Origin: Bacillus proteolyticus
GTDB lineage: Bacteria; Bacillota; Bacilli; Bacillales; Bacillaceae_G
Assembly: GCF_001884065.1 (NCBI RefSeq)
Contig: NZ_MACH01000142.1
Location: forward strand, 1-64,000
Reading direction: 5' to 3'
Length of the DNA stretch: 64,000 nt
The notes under the pieces were generated by a model. It was not told the origin of the DNA. It ran no database searches and was given only the letters and a program-made list of their open reading frames with translations. Positions 8,015 to 16,471 of this stretch are shown here, piece after piece; the stretch's first letter is position 1; every line of letters starts with the position of its first letter. Both the position numbers and the translations under genes were made by a program.

Positions 8015-8488
8015 TCAACTTACACTATATTCTCCTTTTATTACAAAAAACGAACCTCGAATTGTTCCAGCAAGTTTAGACTTTTGCCTAGCAAATTTAA
8101 ACTTATCTTCTAATTCCTTTGGTACCTCCATTCCTTCAGAAAGCTTAAATCCAACAGCACGCTTCTTTGGGGTATCCAGTGTATACATGACGTTGACTGC
8201 AAGACCATCCTCATAAAAGACATAAGCAAATTTAATATTTTCCACTTGAAAACACGATGTTTCTAAAGGTTTGGCCGCAAACTCAATATCACGTTCTTCT
8301 TTCAAAATGCGATTCACATAATCAAGAGTCTCCCCGCCTTCATTAGCTGGTACAACCGTAAATTCATACTTGTATTTGTTCATAAAGTAACGTGCTTCAT
8401 GAGCACGTAAACCAGCAAGCGCTTCTGCTACAGGCGAAGACTCAAAGCCAGCTATAGTTACATTTTTAAAATCAACGATACAGGACAA
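8015..8488 (-). CDS. Conserved hypothetical protein downstream of a GyrI-like gene
   Basis: This soluble protein of about 157 residues has no domain I can name. I chose the TTG at 8488 (reading (L)SCIVDFKNVTIAGFES) because AAAGGAGG lies seven bases upstream. The longer frame to 8545 would overlap the previous gene and has no site. It follows the GyrI-like gene by about 20 bases and ends before a strong terminator, so the two form a transcription unit facing the WYL regulator. A shared role in sensing or binding small molecules is only a guess. Confidence 0.65.
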   Translation of the reverse strand: MSCIVDFKNVTIAGFESSPVAEALAGLRAHEARYFMNKYKYEFTVVPANEGGETLDYVNRILKEERDIEFAAKPLETSCFQVENIKFAYVFYEDGLAVNVMYTLDTPKKRAVGFKLSEGMEVPKELEDKFKFARQKSKLAGTIRGSFFVIKGEYSVS

Positions 8489-8510
8489 TTCCACCCCTCC
8501 TTTAATCTCC

Positions 8511-8990
8511 TTACTTCCTAACAACTGGGATCCACATTTCACCAAATACTAAACCGTTTCGCTGCTCCATCTCAACCGTTGTATTTGGTCCACCAACATA
8601 GGCGAAATCATTTACTGCTGGTAAGACTTGACCAAAGGCAATGCCAGTAAGCTTATTACTTAGCTCCTCAGCCGTCTTACCTTCCCCTTTAACTACTAAA
8701 TATTCTCCCCTTGGAAACTGGATAACTCTAGATTCTTCTTGTATCGTTGCCTCTGTCATGACACCAGCATAATACATCATCTTGTTATTCACCGCTTCAC
8801 TCACAGAAAAAATGTAATCATTTGTAGCTAAAGCTTTTAAAGTGTCCAGCCTTCCATCTTCTTTAACAGCTGACCAAAAGTCTTCCTTTTCTTTATTTAT
8901 TCCAGCAAAGTCTGTGTATTCACTTTTAATTTCAGTTCCAATACCTAACACGATAAAGCTATCTTTTTCTTCTAAAGAATAATTTTTCAT
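8511..8990 (-). CDS. GyrI-like / effector-binding domain protein
   Basis: The 159-residue protein is built of the AraC effector-binding (GyrI-like, SOUL-related) fold. Visible hallmarks are the repeated strand patterns with FPRGEYLVVKGEGKTAEELSN in the middle and the C-terminal FGEMWIPVVRK, where the E-x-W-I-P-V motif is typical of the family. Such stand-alone proteins bind hydrophobic small molecules. The start at 8990 (MKNYSLEEKD) has AGGAAGG eight bases upstream; a TTG further up at 9023 has no site. It is divergent from the WYL regulator, with about 110 bp between them, and is likely its target. Confidence 0.8.
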   Translation of the reverse strand: MKNYSLEEKDSFIVLGIGTEIKSEYTDFAGINKEKEDFWSAVKEDGRLDTLKALATNDYIFSVSEAVNNKMMYYAGVMTEATIQEESRVIQFPRGEYLVVKGEGKTAEELSNKLTGIAFGQVLPAVNDFAYVGGPNTTVEMEQRNGLVFGEMWIPVVRK

Positions 8991-9100
8991 ATTCAAAACC
9001 TTCCTCACTTTTAAATTAATCAAGTAATTTATCTTTTCTCTTGATGAGTTTATAATAACTTTAAATCATGTCAAAAAATGATACTGTTTAGGAGACCAAC

Positions 9101-10063
9101 ATGAAAAAAGTTGAACGGATTAATACGATCATGCGGTATATCAATAACCGCTCTCATTTTACAATTTCTGAAATCATACGAGAATTTAACATCTCTCGAT
9201 CGACAGCTATTAGAGACATTAGAGAGATTGAAGCCATGGGGATGCCACTTGTCGCTGAAGTTGGAAGAGATGGGGGATATTCTGTTATGCATAACTCTAT
9301 TCTGCCCGTTGTTCGCTTTACTGATAACGAGGTCAAAGCTCTTTTTATTGCCTTTATGGCCACAAGAAATCAACAACTTCCCTATCTAAAGAGTCGTCAG
9401 TCTTTAGCTGAAAAACTACTAGGACTCATCTCAGAAATCCAGCAGGATGACCTTGTTCTTTTAAATCAACTCTTACTTTTTGAAGGGACTAATCCCCACA
9501 ATCCCGACTTGCTTGAGCTTTCTGACCTCCCACATCCTATGTTAGAAAAACTCATCCAAATCCTTCTTTTGGATAGCCATTTATTGATTACCCTAAAAGA
9601 AGAGGCGGAAATCAAGTCTTATCCAATTTATCTACTACACCTTTATCAAGAAAAAAGCCATTGGATAATTGAAGGCTTTGACGTAAAAGAAGAAAAGAAG
9701 AAGATGTTTCCTGTCGATCATCTCATCAATGTCGAACCCTATACGCCAAAAAAGAGATTAAGTAAGAAAAAGATTTTTGAAAAACTCAGTAAGAAAGACG
9801 AAGCAATCAACCTTGTACTTGAACTCGGTTCAAAAGCGATTGCCCAGTTCAAAAAATATCATCCTTTAAAAATTTCAATTTCCTATACAAATCCTTACCA
9901 ATCCACAGCCATCCTAAAGACTTTTATCAATGTTAACAATCTCGATGAATTAACAGAGATAACAAATTGGCTACTTTTCCTAGGTAAGGATATTAAGGTC
10001 AGGGAAGTGCCTGAAGAAGTATTAGAAGGTTTGCAGGAGAGATTATGTTTATACTACCCATAA
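9101..10063 (+). CDS. YafY-type HTH transcriptional regulator with WYL domain
   Basis: The 320-residue regulator begins with an HTH_11/DeoR-like winged helix (MKKVERINTIMRYINNR, then FTISEIIREFNISRSTAIRDIREIEAMG). A middle region and a WYL ligand-sensing domain follow, with HWIIEGFDVKEEKKKMFPVDHLINVE in the position of the WYL core. A C-terminal WCX-like part ends the protein. Regulators of this kind often control a divergent GyrI-like gene, and that gene lies just upstream here. The start follows AGGAG. Confidence 0.88.
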   Translation: MKKVERINTIMRYINNRSHFTISEIIREFNISRSTAIRDIREIEAMGMPLVAEVGRDGGYSVMHNSILPVVRFTDNEVKALFIAFMATRNQQLPYLKSRQSLAEKLLGLISEIQQDDLVLLNQLLLFEGTNPHNPDLLELSDLPHPMLEKLIQILLLDSHLLITLKEEAEIKSYPIYLLHLYQEKSHWIIEGFDVKEEKKKMFPVDHLINVEPYTPKKRLSKKKIFEKLSKKDEAINLVLELGSKAIAQFKKYHPLKISISYTNPYQSTAILKTFINVNNLDELTEITNWLLFLGKDIKVREVPEEVLEGLQERLCLYYP

Positions 10064-10194
10064 GCGGTGACCAGTTACACCAAAAATAATATTAAGTTTG
10101 ACTAAATGCCAGTTACCTCTATTCAAATACCTAGTAAAAACATTTTATTTACTACCGCTACTTTAAACGCTCTTCTAGCAATAACGCCAACACA

Positions 10195-10230
10195 AAAAAG
10201 ACATGAACTAATCTTTGTTCATGTCTTTTT
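10195..10230. terminator. Bidirectional terminator
   Basis: A 14-bp stem (AAAAAGACATGAAC / GTTCATGTCTTTTT) lies between the convergent WYL regulator and the transporter gene. It has U-runs in both directions. Confidence 0.8.
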
Positions 10231-10355
10231 ATATTAGAGTTTAACCCTCATTAAATTACTTGTTTAAAATTCGAATGTGGATTTATCTTATCCATCATCT
10301 CTTTCATTCTTTATTCATATCCCACTATTTTAGCACTTGAACTAACAATAACGAA

Positions 10356-11675
10356 TTAGAATAATGACTTAATACTTGCTAAGACCGTAAGTATACCTAT
10401 AATAATGACAAATACATTGCTCATTTTCCCTCTGTATTTAGCCAGTACTGGTACTTTACGAATCGCATACATTGGTAATAGACATAAGATGGCAGCAACT
10501 AACGGACCGCTAAGGGCATCAATAATTCCAAGAATACTTGGATTTGCATAAGCTACATACCAACATGTTAATACAACAAAAGTAAGAATCATTGTCTTAA
10601 CTGTTTTTTCTCCTATATCTTTCCCACGTTTTTTACCGGACTTGATAATCATGTCACGCATTACCTCATACGCTCCTATATAATGGCCAAGGAAAGACTT
10701 TGTAATAGCCACAAACGCAATGATAGGAGCTGCAATAGTGATTACAGGCGAATTAAGCTCATTAGCAAGATATGATAGGATTGACAAGTTCTGTTCTTTT
10801 GCCACCTTAAGATCATCTGGAGTCAAACTTAAAGTACTGCTCCAAACAAAGAACATAACAACAGCGAATGTCATGATATAACAAACTTTTTGTATTTGAG
10901 CACACTTGGCATCAGTAGCGTCTATTCCATACGTAGCTCTCTGTTTCACAACAAATGATGAAATCATAGGTGAATGATTAAATGAGAATACGATGATTGG
11001 CAGTATCATCAATATCGTTCCCAAATATCCTGTTCCTGTTGAAGTAGTAGAAACAGTTGAAAAGCTAAGCATTGACGTATTCCACTGTGGAATCAAAGAT
11101 ATTGCGATAAAAAGTAGAGAAGCTATGAAAGGATACACTAGCATACTCATGATTTTCACAGTAATATCTTGACCAAAATTTAGTATAGCGATAAGGCCGA
11201 GCACTAATACAAGAGATAAAATGGCCCTTGGAGGCTCCGGCATGTGCAATTGATGCACGATAAAACTACTTGCAGTATTTGTAAGTGCAACCGAATACAT
11301 CAGTACGATCGTATAAATTGAAACGAAATATACTATGTTAAAAATTATACTTGCCTTATTTCCGAAATACTCTCTTATTGTACCTGTAATCCCCTCATCA
11401 GCAGAATTAGAAGCGTATATCATTTTAGCAAGTGCCCTATGTGAATAATACATAACAGGAAATGCAAGTATGGTAATTAACAGTAATGATAATAAACCAC
11501 CTGAACCTGCATTAATAGGTAAAAAGAGTACTCCTGCTCCAATTGCTGTTCCAAAAAGGCTCAATGCCCAGGTAGTATCTTGTTTATGCCACTTTTTAGG
11601 ATCTAGATAGTTCTCATTTTTCACTGCAGTATTTTCAGCTTGAAATTCTATTTTTTTTGCAGTATTCCCATTCAT
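10356..11675 (-). CDS. HAAAP-family (SdaC-like) amino acid permease, probably serine/threonine
   Basis: This 439-residue transporter of the hydroxy/aromatic amino acid permease family has about eleven membrane segments. The N-terminal WHKQDTTWALSLFGTAIGAG and FLPINAGSGG stretch is very close to the proton-coupled serine carrier SdaC, rather than to Tyr/Trp carriers. A decayed piece of the L-serine dehydratase alpha chain lies directly upstream on the same strand, which supports serine as substrate (inference). The ATG at 11675 follows AAGGGGG. Confidence 0.85.
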   Translation of the reverse strand: MNGNTAKKIEFQAENTAVKNENYLDPKKWHKQDTTWALSLFGTAIGAGVLFLPINAGSGGLLSLLLITILAFPVMYYSHRALAKMIYASNSADEGITGTIREYFGNKASIIFNIVYFVSIYTIVLMYSVALTNTASSFIVHQLHMPEPPRAILSLVLVLGLIAILNFGQDITVKIMSMLVYPFIASLLFIAISLIPQWNTSMLSFSTVSTTSTGTGYLGTILMILPIIVFSFNHSPMISSFVVKQRATYGIDATDAKCAQIQKVCYIMTFAVVMFFVWSSTLSLTPDDLKVAKEQNLSILSYLANELNSPVITIAAPIIAFVAITKSFLGHYIGAYEVMRDMIIKSGKKRGKDIGEKTVKTMILTFVVLTCWYVAYANPSILGIIDALSGPLVAAILCLLPMYAIRKVPVLAKYRGKMSNVFVIIIGILTVLASIKSLF

Positions 11676-11720
11676 ATAATAAATCCCCCTTGTATCCTAT
11701 TCTTACGTCTCTTTTTAGGC

Positions 11721-11985
11721 TTAAGAATATAGACCATTCTTAAAAAATGAATCGCTTACTAGATGCGCCATATTGTAAACGATTCCACCTAAAGCTGTCT
11801 CTCTTAATGTGCGAGGCATTTATCCTCCAACCCTATACTTCGTCAGCATTGATGATATTGTTTACACCAGCTAATACGATGTCCGCTGCTACTAAACTAT
11901 CTTGAAGAAATTCCCCCTTCTGGTCACACACCTTTCTGCAATTAATCGTTTCAGTCTGTCCAACTTTAAAATGTTTGATATTTTC
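11721..11985 (-). pseudogene. Remnant of L-serine dehydratase alpha chain (sdaAA-like)
   Basis: No open frame spans this stretch, but two blocks read on the minus strand in different frames match the C-terminal end of the iron-sulfur L-serine dehydratase alpha subunit. One block (about 11832-11922) gives FLQDSLVAADIVLAGVNNI then INADEV and a stop. The next (11818 down to 11721) gives MPRTLRETALGGIVYNMAH. Family members have a similar run ending in ADEVI, a short link, then MP..LRETALGGLA. The N-terminal two-thirds, including the iron-sulfur ligands, are missing. It lies directly upstream of the SdaC-like transporter, suggesting a former serine uptake/deamination operon. The match is from memory of the family and needs an alignment. 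Confidence 0.6.
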
Positions 11986-12644
11986 TCCGTAGGTAACCGA
12001 TTACCTCTCGACGCCCTCATTATAACGTTTATATTTGCGAGTCTAATATTTTTTTATTTTTAGAAAGACAGAATAAACAGAATTATGAATAGATAATAAA
12101 TTACAATTAGTATATAGCAGTTGTGTCTATTTTTTGAAGCTGTATTAGTTAGCAAAAAGGGGAAAATAATACAGATATCATTTTTGTTAACACGTTAATT
12201 ATATTGGGAACTCATTATAAAGATAGTTATATTCCCCTTTGCTGAAACATCTTATTTTAGATGTAAAAACTGTTATAATAAATAATCACTGTAGATATAA
12301 AGGAATAAATTAAGAAAACATAAAATCATCTAAACGAATATTTATTACTAATGTCGAATCAATATACATTTTTCAGAAAAAAAGAACTTCTTTTTCAAGG
12401 AGCCTCTACATCTTCTATAATGATTGACATGTTACGCCTTTCAAAAGGATAACACCATAAGTTTCCATTTACTATATGTAATATTTATTAAGTGTAGTTT
12501 TTTTCTAAATATGCATAATTTCATGTTTAGAAAAAGATAGTATACTGTCGTATTGTGTAATAAATATATAGCCCACCTATGGAAATAGGCATACAAAAAC
12601 GTCACCCTTTTCTATGAGGAAACAGAAAGAATAGCACATTTTTC

Positions 12645-12687
12645 ATTTTAGGGGGTATTTTATTTTGTTAGCTTGATAGCGATGTGG
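12645..12687 (+). repeat. Dispersed repeat, copy B
   Basis: ATTTTAGGGGG, a short AT stretch, then TGTTAGCTTGATAGCGATG. This matches the minus strand of 6525-6567 with few changes. Both copies are outside genes. Confidence 0.55.
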
Positions 12688-12740
12688 TTGTACCCCTTAA
12701 ACTATAAACGTATTTTGTAAACGGGTTTATACTGTTCAGA

Positions 12741-12756
12741 ACTTTGCAACGGAACC
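12741..12756. mobile_element. Solo IS6/IS240-type terminal inverted repeat
   Basis: ACTTTGCAACGGAACC is one base away from the terminal repeat shared by IS6-family elements (GGTTCTGTTGCAAAGT on the other strand). No transposase and no second end are visible nearby, so this is at most a scar of an old insertion. Confidence 0.4.
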
Positions 12757-13031
12757 CTTTCTTTCATCAAAGCCTGTTGAGATTTATCTCGCATAATCCC
12801 TTGTCTTTCATGCTAAATGCATTTATAACAAAACTTTCCGAGCTGACCCGATTGTTGAACAAAGAAATACGCTACAAAATAAATCTTCTGATTAAACTTT
12901 TTACAAATTATCAATCTTTATTATTAATGATTAGACTGATTTATAAATTATCGAACCTTATTTTAAACCCACAGTAGTTGGAGGAAGCTTGACGCTAACA
13001 GATGATACACCTGAAATATCAGAAAGATAAA

Positions 13032-13069
13032 AAGTACCGGCATCCTTCCCATGAAGAATACCGGTACTT
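13032..13069 (-). terminator. Terminator of the tubby-like gene, now separated by bcr1
   Basis: The stem AAGTACCGG / CCGGTACTT, with an A-run on its left, reads as a terminator on the minus strand. A short bcr1 derivative sits between it and the stop codon of the gene it serves. Confidence 0.65.
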
Positions 13070-13073
13070 CTCA

Positions 13074-13128
13074 TTTATCCCGCTATTTGTGGGCAGTAAG
13101 ACTCCCACTGATTAAAGTTTCACTTTAT
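13074..13128 (+). repeat. bcr1 repeat, internally deleted copy (55 bp)
   Basis: It begins TTTATCCCGCTATTTG and ends TTAAAGTTTCACTTTAT, with TTTAT on both sides as in complete bcr1 elements. The middle of the element is missing. Its right TTTAT runs into the stop codon of the gene at 13128. Confidence 0.8.
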
Positions 13129-14090
13129 CACCCATACAAAACCGCATGAAATACGCCTAACAGTAAGTATTGATCTTGTATATAATCCTCATCATATACA
13201 TTCATCTCGATGTAATACATATCTTCCTCAAGACGAATATTCCAATCTGCGATTACATAGCCTTTTCGTAATAACTTTCCAAGCCCAAGTAAAGTTTTGT
13301 GAATAACATATTCTTCTGCCTTATATGTAAAGGTAAATAAGAAATTTGCATCCAATAACTTTCCGTCACATACAATTATTTCATGCTCTGCATCATTATT
13401 ATCGATGTACGTTACTAAAATCTTTCTTTGACGCTGCCTACTTATATCTTTTGCAATAACGCAAATATTGTCCTTACTATCCTTTATTTCATAAATGATA
13501 TTACTACCAACTTTCGGAATAAAGTCTAGCACTTTCATCAGAGCATTTTTATAATAGCCCCGTACTACGCCTACTTGCTCGCTTCCATTGTAAACCTCTA
13601 CTGGCGTCGTGTCCGCTTTACTATCACACAGTCGTTTGTAAGAAAGCTGCATCATTCGCTCTCCTCTTAAGTACTGATCAAACGTCACAGGATATTCTAT
13701 CGCGCGCAGTTCTTTATTTAGCCCATACAAATAGCGTTGAACGCTCTCTACTAATGTTGTAGTAGATATACGCTCCTGAAGTTCAAATTGTTGCCCACTG
13801 GAAGAAACCCTCCACTGATTGTCCTCTTCATAGAAGAAACCAAGAATTACGTCATCACAGTCACTCGTTTCATAATTCATATGTACGTTCTGTCCGTGTT
13901 GAACTTGTTCCATCCACTGTCCTAAATAAATGCCCAGCTCTGCGACCTTCATGCATGACTTTTGAAAAAATACTCTGTCACCCATACGAATCGTTAAGTC
14001 CCCTTCGATAAAGCCCTTTGCATAAGCAACATACCGTGGCTCATCCTTCTGTGGAATATCCTTGTCTATTTCAAACGAAAACGTTATCAT
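13128..14090 (-). CDS. Two-domain protein with tubby C-terminal-like half
   Basis: The 320-residue soluble protein appears to have two parts. The first 125 residues (SFEIDKDI through DDVILGFFYEEDNQWRVSS) look like a beta-rich domain found in Firmicute proteins of unknown role. The last 140 residues (EQVGVVRGYYKNALMKVLDF, YEIKDSKDNICVIAKDISR, then VIADWNIRLEEDMYYIEMN) have the alternating strand pattern of the tubby C-terminal-like (LURP-one related) fold. No enzyme motif is visible. The start follows GAGGTGAGTAAAGG. It is monocistronic. The function is unknown and the fold assignment is tentative. Confidence 0.7.
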   Translation of the reverse strand: MITFSFEIDKDIPQKDEPRYVAYAKGFIEGDLTIRMGDRVFFQKSCMKVAELGIYLGQWMEQVQHGQNVHMNYETSDCDDVILGFFYEEDNQWRVSSSGQQFELQERISTTTLVESVQRYLYGLNKELRAIEYPVTFDQYLRGERMMQLSYKRLCDSKADTTPVEVYNGSEQVGVVRGYYKNALMKVLDFIPKVGSNIIYEIKDSKDNICVIAKDISRQRQRKILVTYIDNNDAEHEIIVCDGKLLDANFLFTFTYKAEEYVIHKTLLGLGKLLRKGYVIADWNIRLEEDMYYIEMNVYDEDYIQDQYLLLGVFHAVLYG

Positions 14091-14294
14091 CCTTTACTCA
14101 CCTCTAGTTGTTACACAGCTCACACCTGACATCGCATCACTCTGAGAAACTATGTATATACACATATTTAATTAACGCACTATAACGCGTGAATGCCCTT
14201 AGCATAGTAGCGCTATTTTTTCTTCGCGAATTCCCTCAAAACAATATACTCCCACCATCTCCAAGGAAGTATTTTTTCATCATAATAGCAAATT

Positions 14295-14453
14295 TTACCC
14301 CTTTTCCAATCGGATAACAGAGCGTAGTTTTTTTTGCGATTGTAATAGAAACAATTGAAATGCATGTAATGAGTGTACATCTAATTGTTCAATTTGTATA
14401 TATTCCGCAAGATGTAGTGCGGTAGCCAGTTCTGGCGCAAACACTCCACAACG
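14295..14453 (-). pseudogene. C-terminal fragment of an unrecognised gene
   Basis: The minus strand stays open for about 50 codons, reading CGVFAPELATALHLAEY, QIEQLDVHSLHAF, then LRSVIRLEKG and a stop. It has coding-like composition, but an upstream in-frame stop and no start with a binding site. I read it as the tail of a lost gene. The family is not recognised. Confidence 0.4.
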
Positions 14454-14502
14454 TTTTTAAGTAACCTTCTAAACTTGGACATACTTATACTAGTACATTA
14501 AA

Positions 14503-14530
14503 AAAGGATCCTGATTAGTCAGGACCCTTT
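14503..14530 (-). terminator. Terminator-like hairpin
   Basis: AAAGGATCCTGA, loop TTAG, TCAGGACCCTTT, with one mismatch and A/T runs on both sides. It may be the leftover terminator of the decayed fragment on its right, or still serve the ABC operon. Confidence 0.5.
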
Positions 14531-14790
14531 CTTCTCTTTTACGGAGAAATTTTGTGCATTGCATTGATTTTATGAAGATTAGAATTGCAGTCAAAATATT
14601 ATCTCTTCCCCTTTAACTCTCTCAGGCTGATTTTTCTCAACGTCTGAACCTACTTACGTACCAACTGTGTAACCAGTAAGAATACCAATAATTATAGCAA
14701 TAACTAAGGAGCATGTGATTTAAATCCATTTTCCCACATATATTTTTCCAGAAAGTTTAGTTTCCATAGAGAACCGAACCGATGGTGCAC

Positions 14791-15540
14791 TTACCCTAAC
14801 TGACGTTTAAATGCTTTACCCGCAAAGAAGTAAGCGATAACCATAATGCCCACACACCAAATGAGTGCAATCCAAATATCGTTGCCAACAGTCCCTTCAT
14901 ATAAGAGGGCACGAATCGCATTCACAATTGAAGTCACAGGCTGGTTCTCAGCGAACGCACGAACAATTTTTGGCATAGTTTCGGTAGGAACAAAGGCCGA
15001 ACTGATAAAAGGCAGAAAAATTAGTGGGTACGAGTAGGCTGTCGCCCCTTCCATAGACTTCGCTGTCAACCCAGGAATGATAGCGAGCCATGTCAGCGCC
15101 AGCGTAAACATCCCAAGTATTCCAGCTACCGCAAGCCAATCCAGAATATTAGCGCTGGAACGGAAGCCCATTAAGAGCGCAACAAGGATAACCACCACGA
15201 TAGTAAGCACATTAGCAACAAGTGATGTTAATACGTGAGCCCATAATACCGACGAACGCTTAATGGGCATAGTAATGAAACGTGCCATCAGCCCACTCTT
15301 TACATCCGTAAACAACCGTACGGATGTGTAAGCGACACCGGATGCGATAGCCATCAACAAGATTCCCGGCAATAAATAATTGACGTAGTTATCCGTTCCT
15401 GTCTTTATCGCGCCTCCAAATACGTAGACAAACAACAGCATCATCATAATCGGTGTAATCGCTACCGTAATAATCGTATCCGGACTGCGCATGATGTTAC
15501 GCATTAAGCGCCCTAATAATACCCCTGTTTTGCTCTTCAT
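14791..15540 (-). CDS. ABC-2 type transporter permease (DrrB-like)
   Basis: The 249-residue permease has six membrane segments and belongs to the ABC-2 drug exporter type (DrrB/NodJ-like). The conserved run LPGILLMAIASGVAYTSVRLF followed by FITMPIKRSSVLWAH is typical of this group. The gene starts one base after the stop of the ATPase gene, so it is translated in tandem with it. Together they form an exporter for a drug or lipid-like compound. It is the last gene of the PadR operon. Base composition is visibly richer in G and C than the flanking DNA. Confidence 0.88.
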   Translation of the reverse strand: MKSKTGVLLGRLMRNIMRSPDTIITVAITPIMMMLLFVYVFGGAIKTGTDNYVNYLLPGILLMAIASGVAYTSVRLFTDVKSGLMARFITMPIKRSSVLWAHVLTSLVANVLTIVVVILVALLMGFRSSANILDWLAVAGILGMFTLALTWLAIIPGLTAKSMEGATAYSYPLIFLPFISSAFVPTETMPKIVRAFAENQPVTSIVNAIRALLYEGTVGNDIWIALIWCVGIMVIAYFFAGKAFKRQLG

Positions 15541-16302
15541 TTACATCTCCTCCTTTTTGCCGATGATCGCAAGGAAAATTTCTTCCAATGTCGGCTGCTT
15601 CTCGATATACTCCACTTTTGCCGGTGGGAACATCTCTTTAAGTTCTGTAAGAGTACCAGTCGTGATAATTTTTCCGCCATGCAAGATAGCGATACGGTCC
15701 GCCAATTGTTCGGCTTCCTCCAAGTACTGAGTCGTGAGCAAGATGGTTGTGCCACCGCCAGCAAGTTCCTTGACGGTATCCCACACTTCAATCCGTGCTT
15801 CAGGGTCAAGCCCTGTCGTCGGTTCGTCGAGAAAAATGACTGCTGGCGTCCCGATCAAGCTCATGGCGATATCAAGCCGGCGCTTCATCCCTCCCGAATA
15901 CTGATCTGCCCTCTGGTTAGCTGCATCAGTTAGGCTGAATCTTGCAAGCAAATCGTCAGCGACTTGGGCGGGACTAGAAACTCCACGCAACTTGGCGATC
16001 ATTATCAAGTTTTCTCTCCCCGTGAGCATACCGTCTAAAGCTGCGAACTGCCCTGTCAGACTGATACTTTGACGAACATGATCCGATTGACGCTGGACGT
16101 CAAAACCGCAAATATCTACTTCACCACCATCTTGCTTCATCAGCGTCGAGAGGATGTTGACCGTTGTCGTCTTGCCCGCTCCATTTGATCCCAGCAGTGC
16201 GAAAATTTCACCACGCTGCACCTCAAAATCCACCCCTTTTAAAACTTCCTTGTCTTTAAAAGATTTCTTTAACCCTTTTACAGAAATGGCTGCATTACTC
16301 AT
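15541..16302 (-). CDS. ABC transporter ATP-binding protein (DrrA-like)
   Basis: The 253-residue ATPase shows the Walker A GSNGAGKTT at about residue 38, the ABC signature YSGGMKRRLDIAMSLIG, and Walker B AVIFLDEPTTGLDPEAR. The C-terminal extension is as in DrrA drug-export ATPases. It energises the permease encoded immediately after it. The start follows AAGGAGGAAA. A CTATTCAGTATTAC motif at 16355-16368, shared with the padR promoter region, lies about 55 bp upstream, so the regulator may act here as well. Confidence 0.92.
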   Translation of the reverse strand: MSNAAISVKGLKKSFKDKEVLKGVDFEVQRGEIFALLGSNGAGKTTTVNILSTLMKQDGGEVDICGFDVQRQSDHVRQSISLTGQFAALDGMLTGRENLIMIAKLRGVSSPAQVADDLLARFSLTDAANQRADQYSGGMKRRLDIAMSLIGTPAVIFLDEPTTGLDPEARIEVWDTVKELAGGGTTILLTTQYLEEAEQLADRIAILHGGKIITTGTLTELKEMFPPAKVEYIEKQPTLEEIFLAIIGKKEEM

Positions 16303-16354
16303 ACTGTTTCCTCCTTATAAAAAATGTTTTGCGAAGATAAATTGCCTACACCCT

Positions 16355-16415
16355 CTATTCAGTATTACCGATAATCTGTACTACTTAGTACTGAGTTAAA
16401 AATATAACTGAATAG
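16355..16415. promoter_or_regulatory. Second PadR-type operator region
   Basis: CTATTCAGTATTAC at 16355-16368 and the inverted AACTGAATAG at 16406-16415 lie upstream of the ABC ATPase gene. The same half-sites occur several times upstream of padR. Confidence 0.55.
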
Positions 16416-16471
16416 CGATGGCGGCAACTCATATTTGTAACCAGCTAATCAGTCGATATTATTTATTGCAT

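Larger units (their letters stand above)
11986..13031. other. One kilobase without genes
   Basis: This AT-rich stretch has no convincing coding frame. It holds one copy of a dispersed repeat (12645-12687) and a lone IS6-type terminal repeat (12741-12756). A plus-strand frame at 12744-12977 is low in complexity and has no ribosome binding site. The promoter of the transporter above must lie near 11700-12050; nothing distinctive marks it. Confidence 0.5.
14091..14790. other. Decayed intergenic stretch
   Basis: There is no intact gene. Two pieces look like leftovers of minus-strand genes: one at 14295-14453, and a short hydrophobic piece near 14600-14720 reading SLVIAIIIGILTGYTVGT, then a stop, then VGSDVEKNQPERVKG. 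A terminator-like hairpin separates them. Confidence 0.5.

Noticed and set aside
12744-12977. Plus-strand ORF of 77 codons in the gene desert
   Set aside because: No ribosome site, low-complexity Leu/Ile/Lys content and no family likeness.
15537-15809. ORFs antisense or out of frame within the ABC ATPase gene
   Set aside because: They lie entirely inside a gene with intact Walker and signature motifs; they stay open because of the higher GC content.
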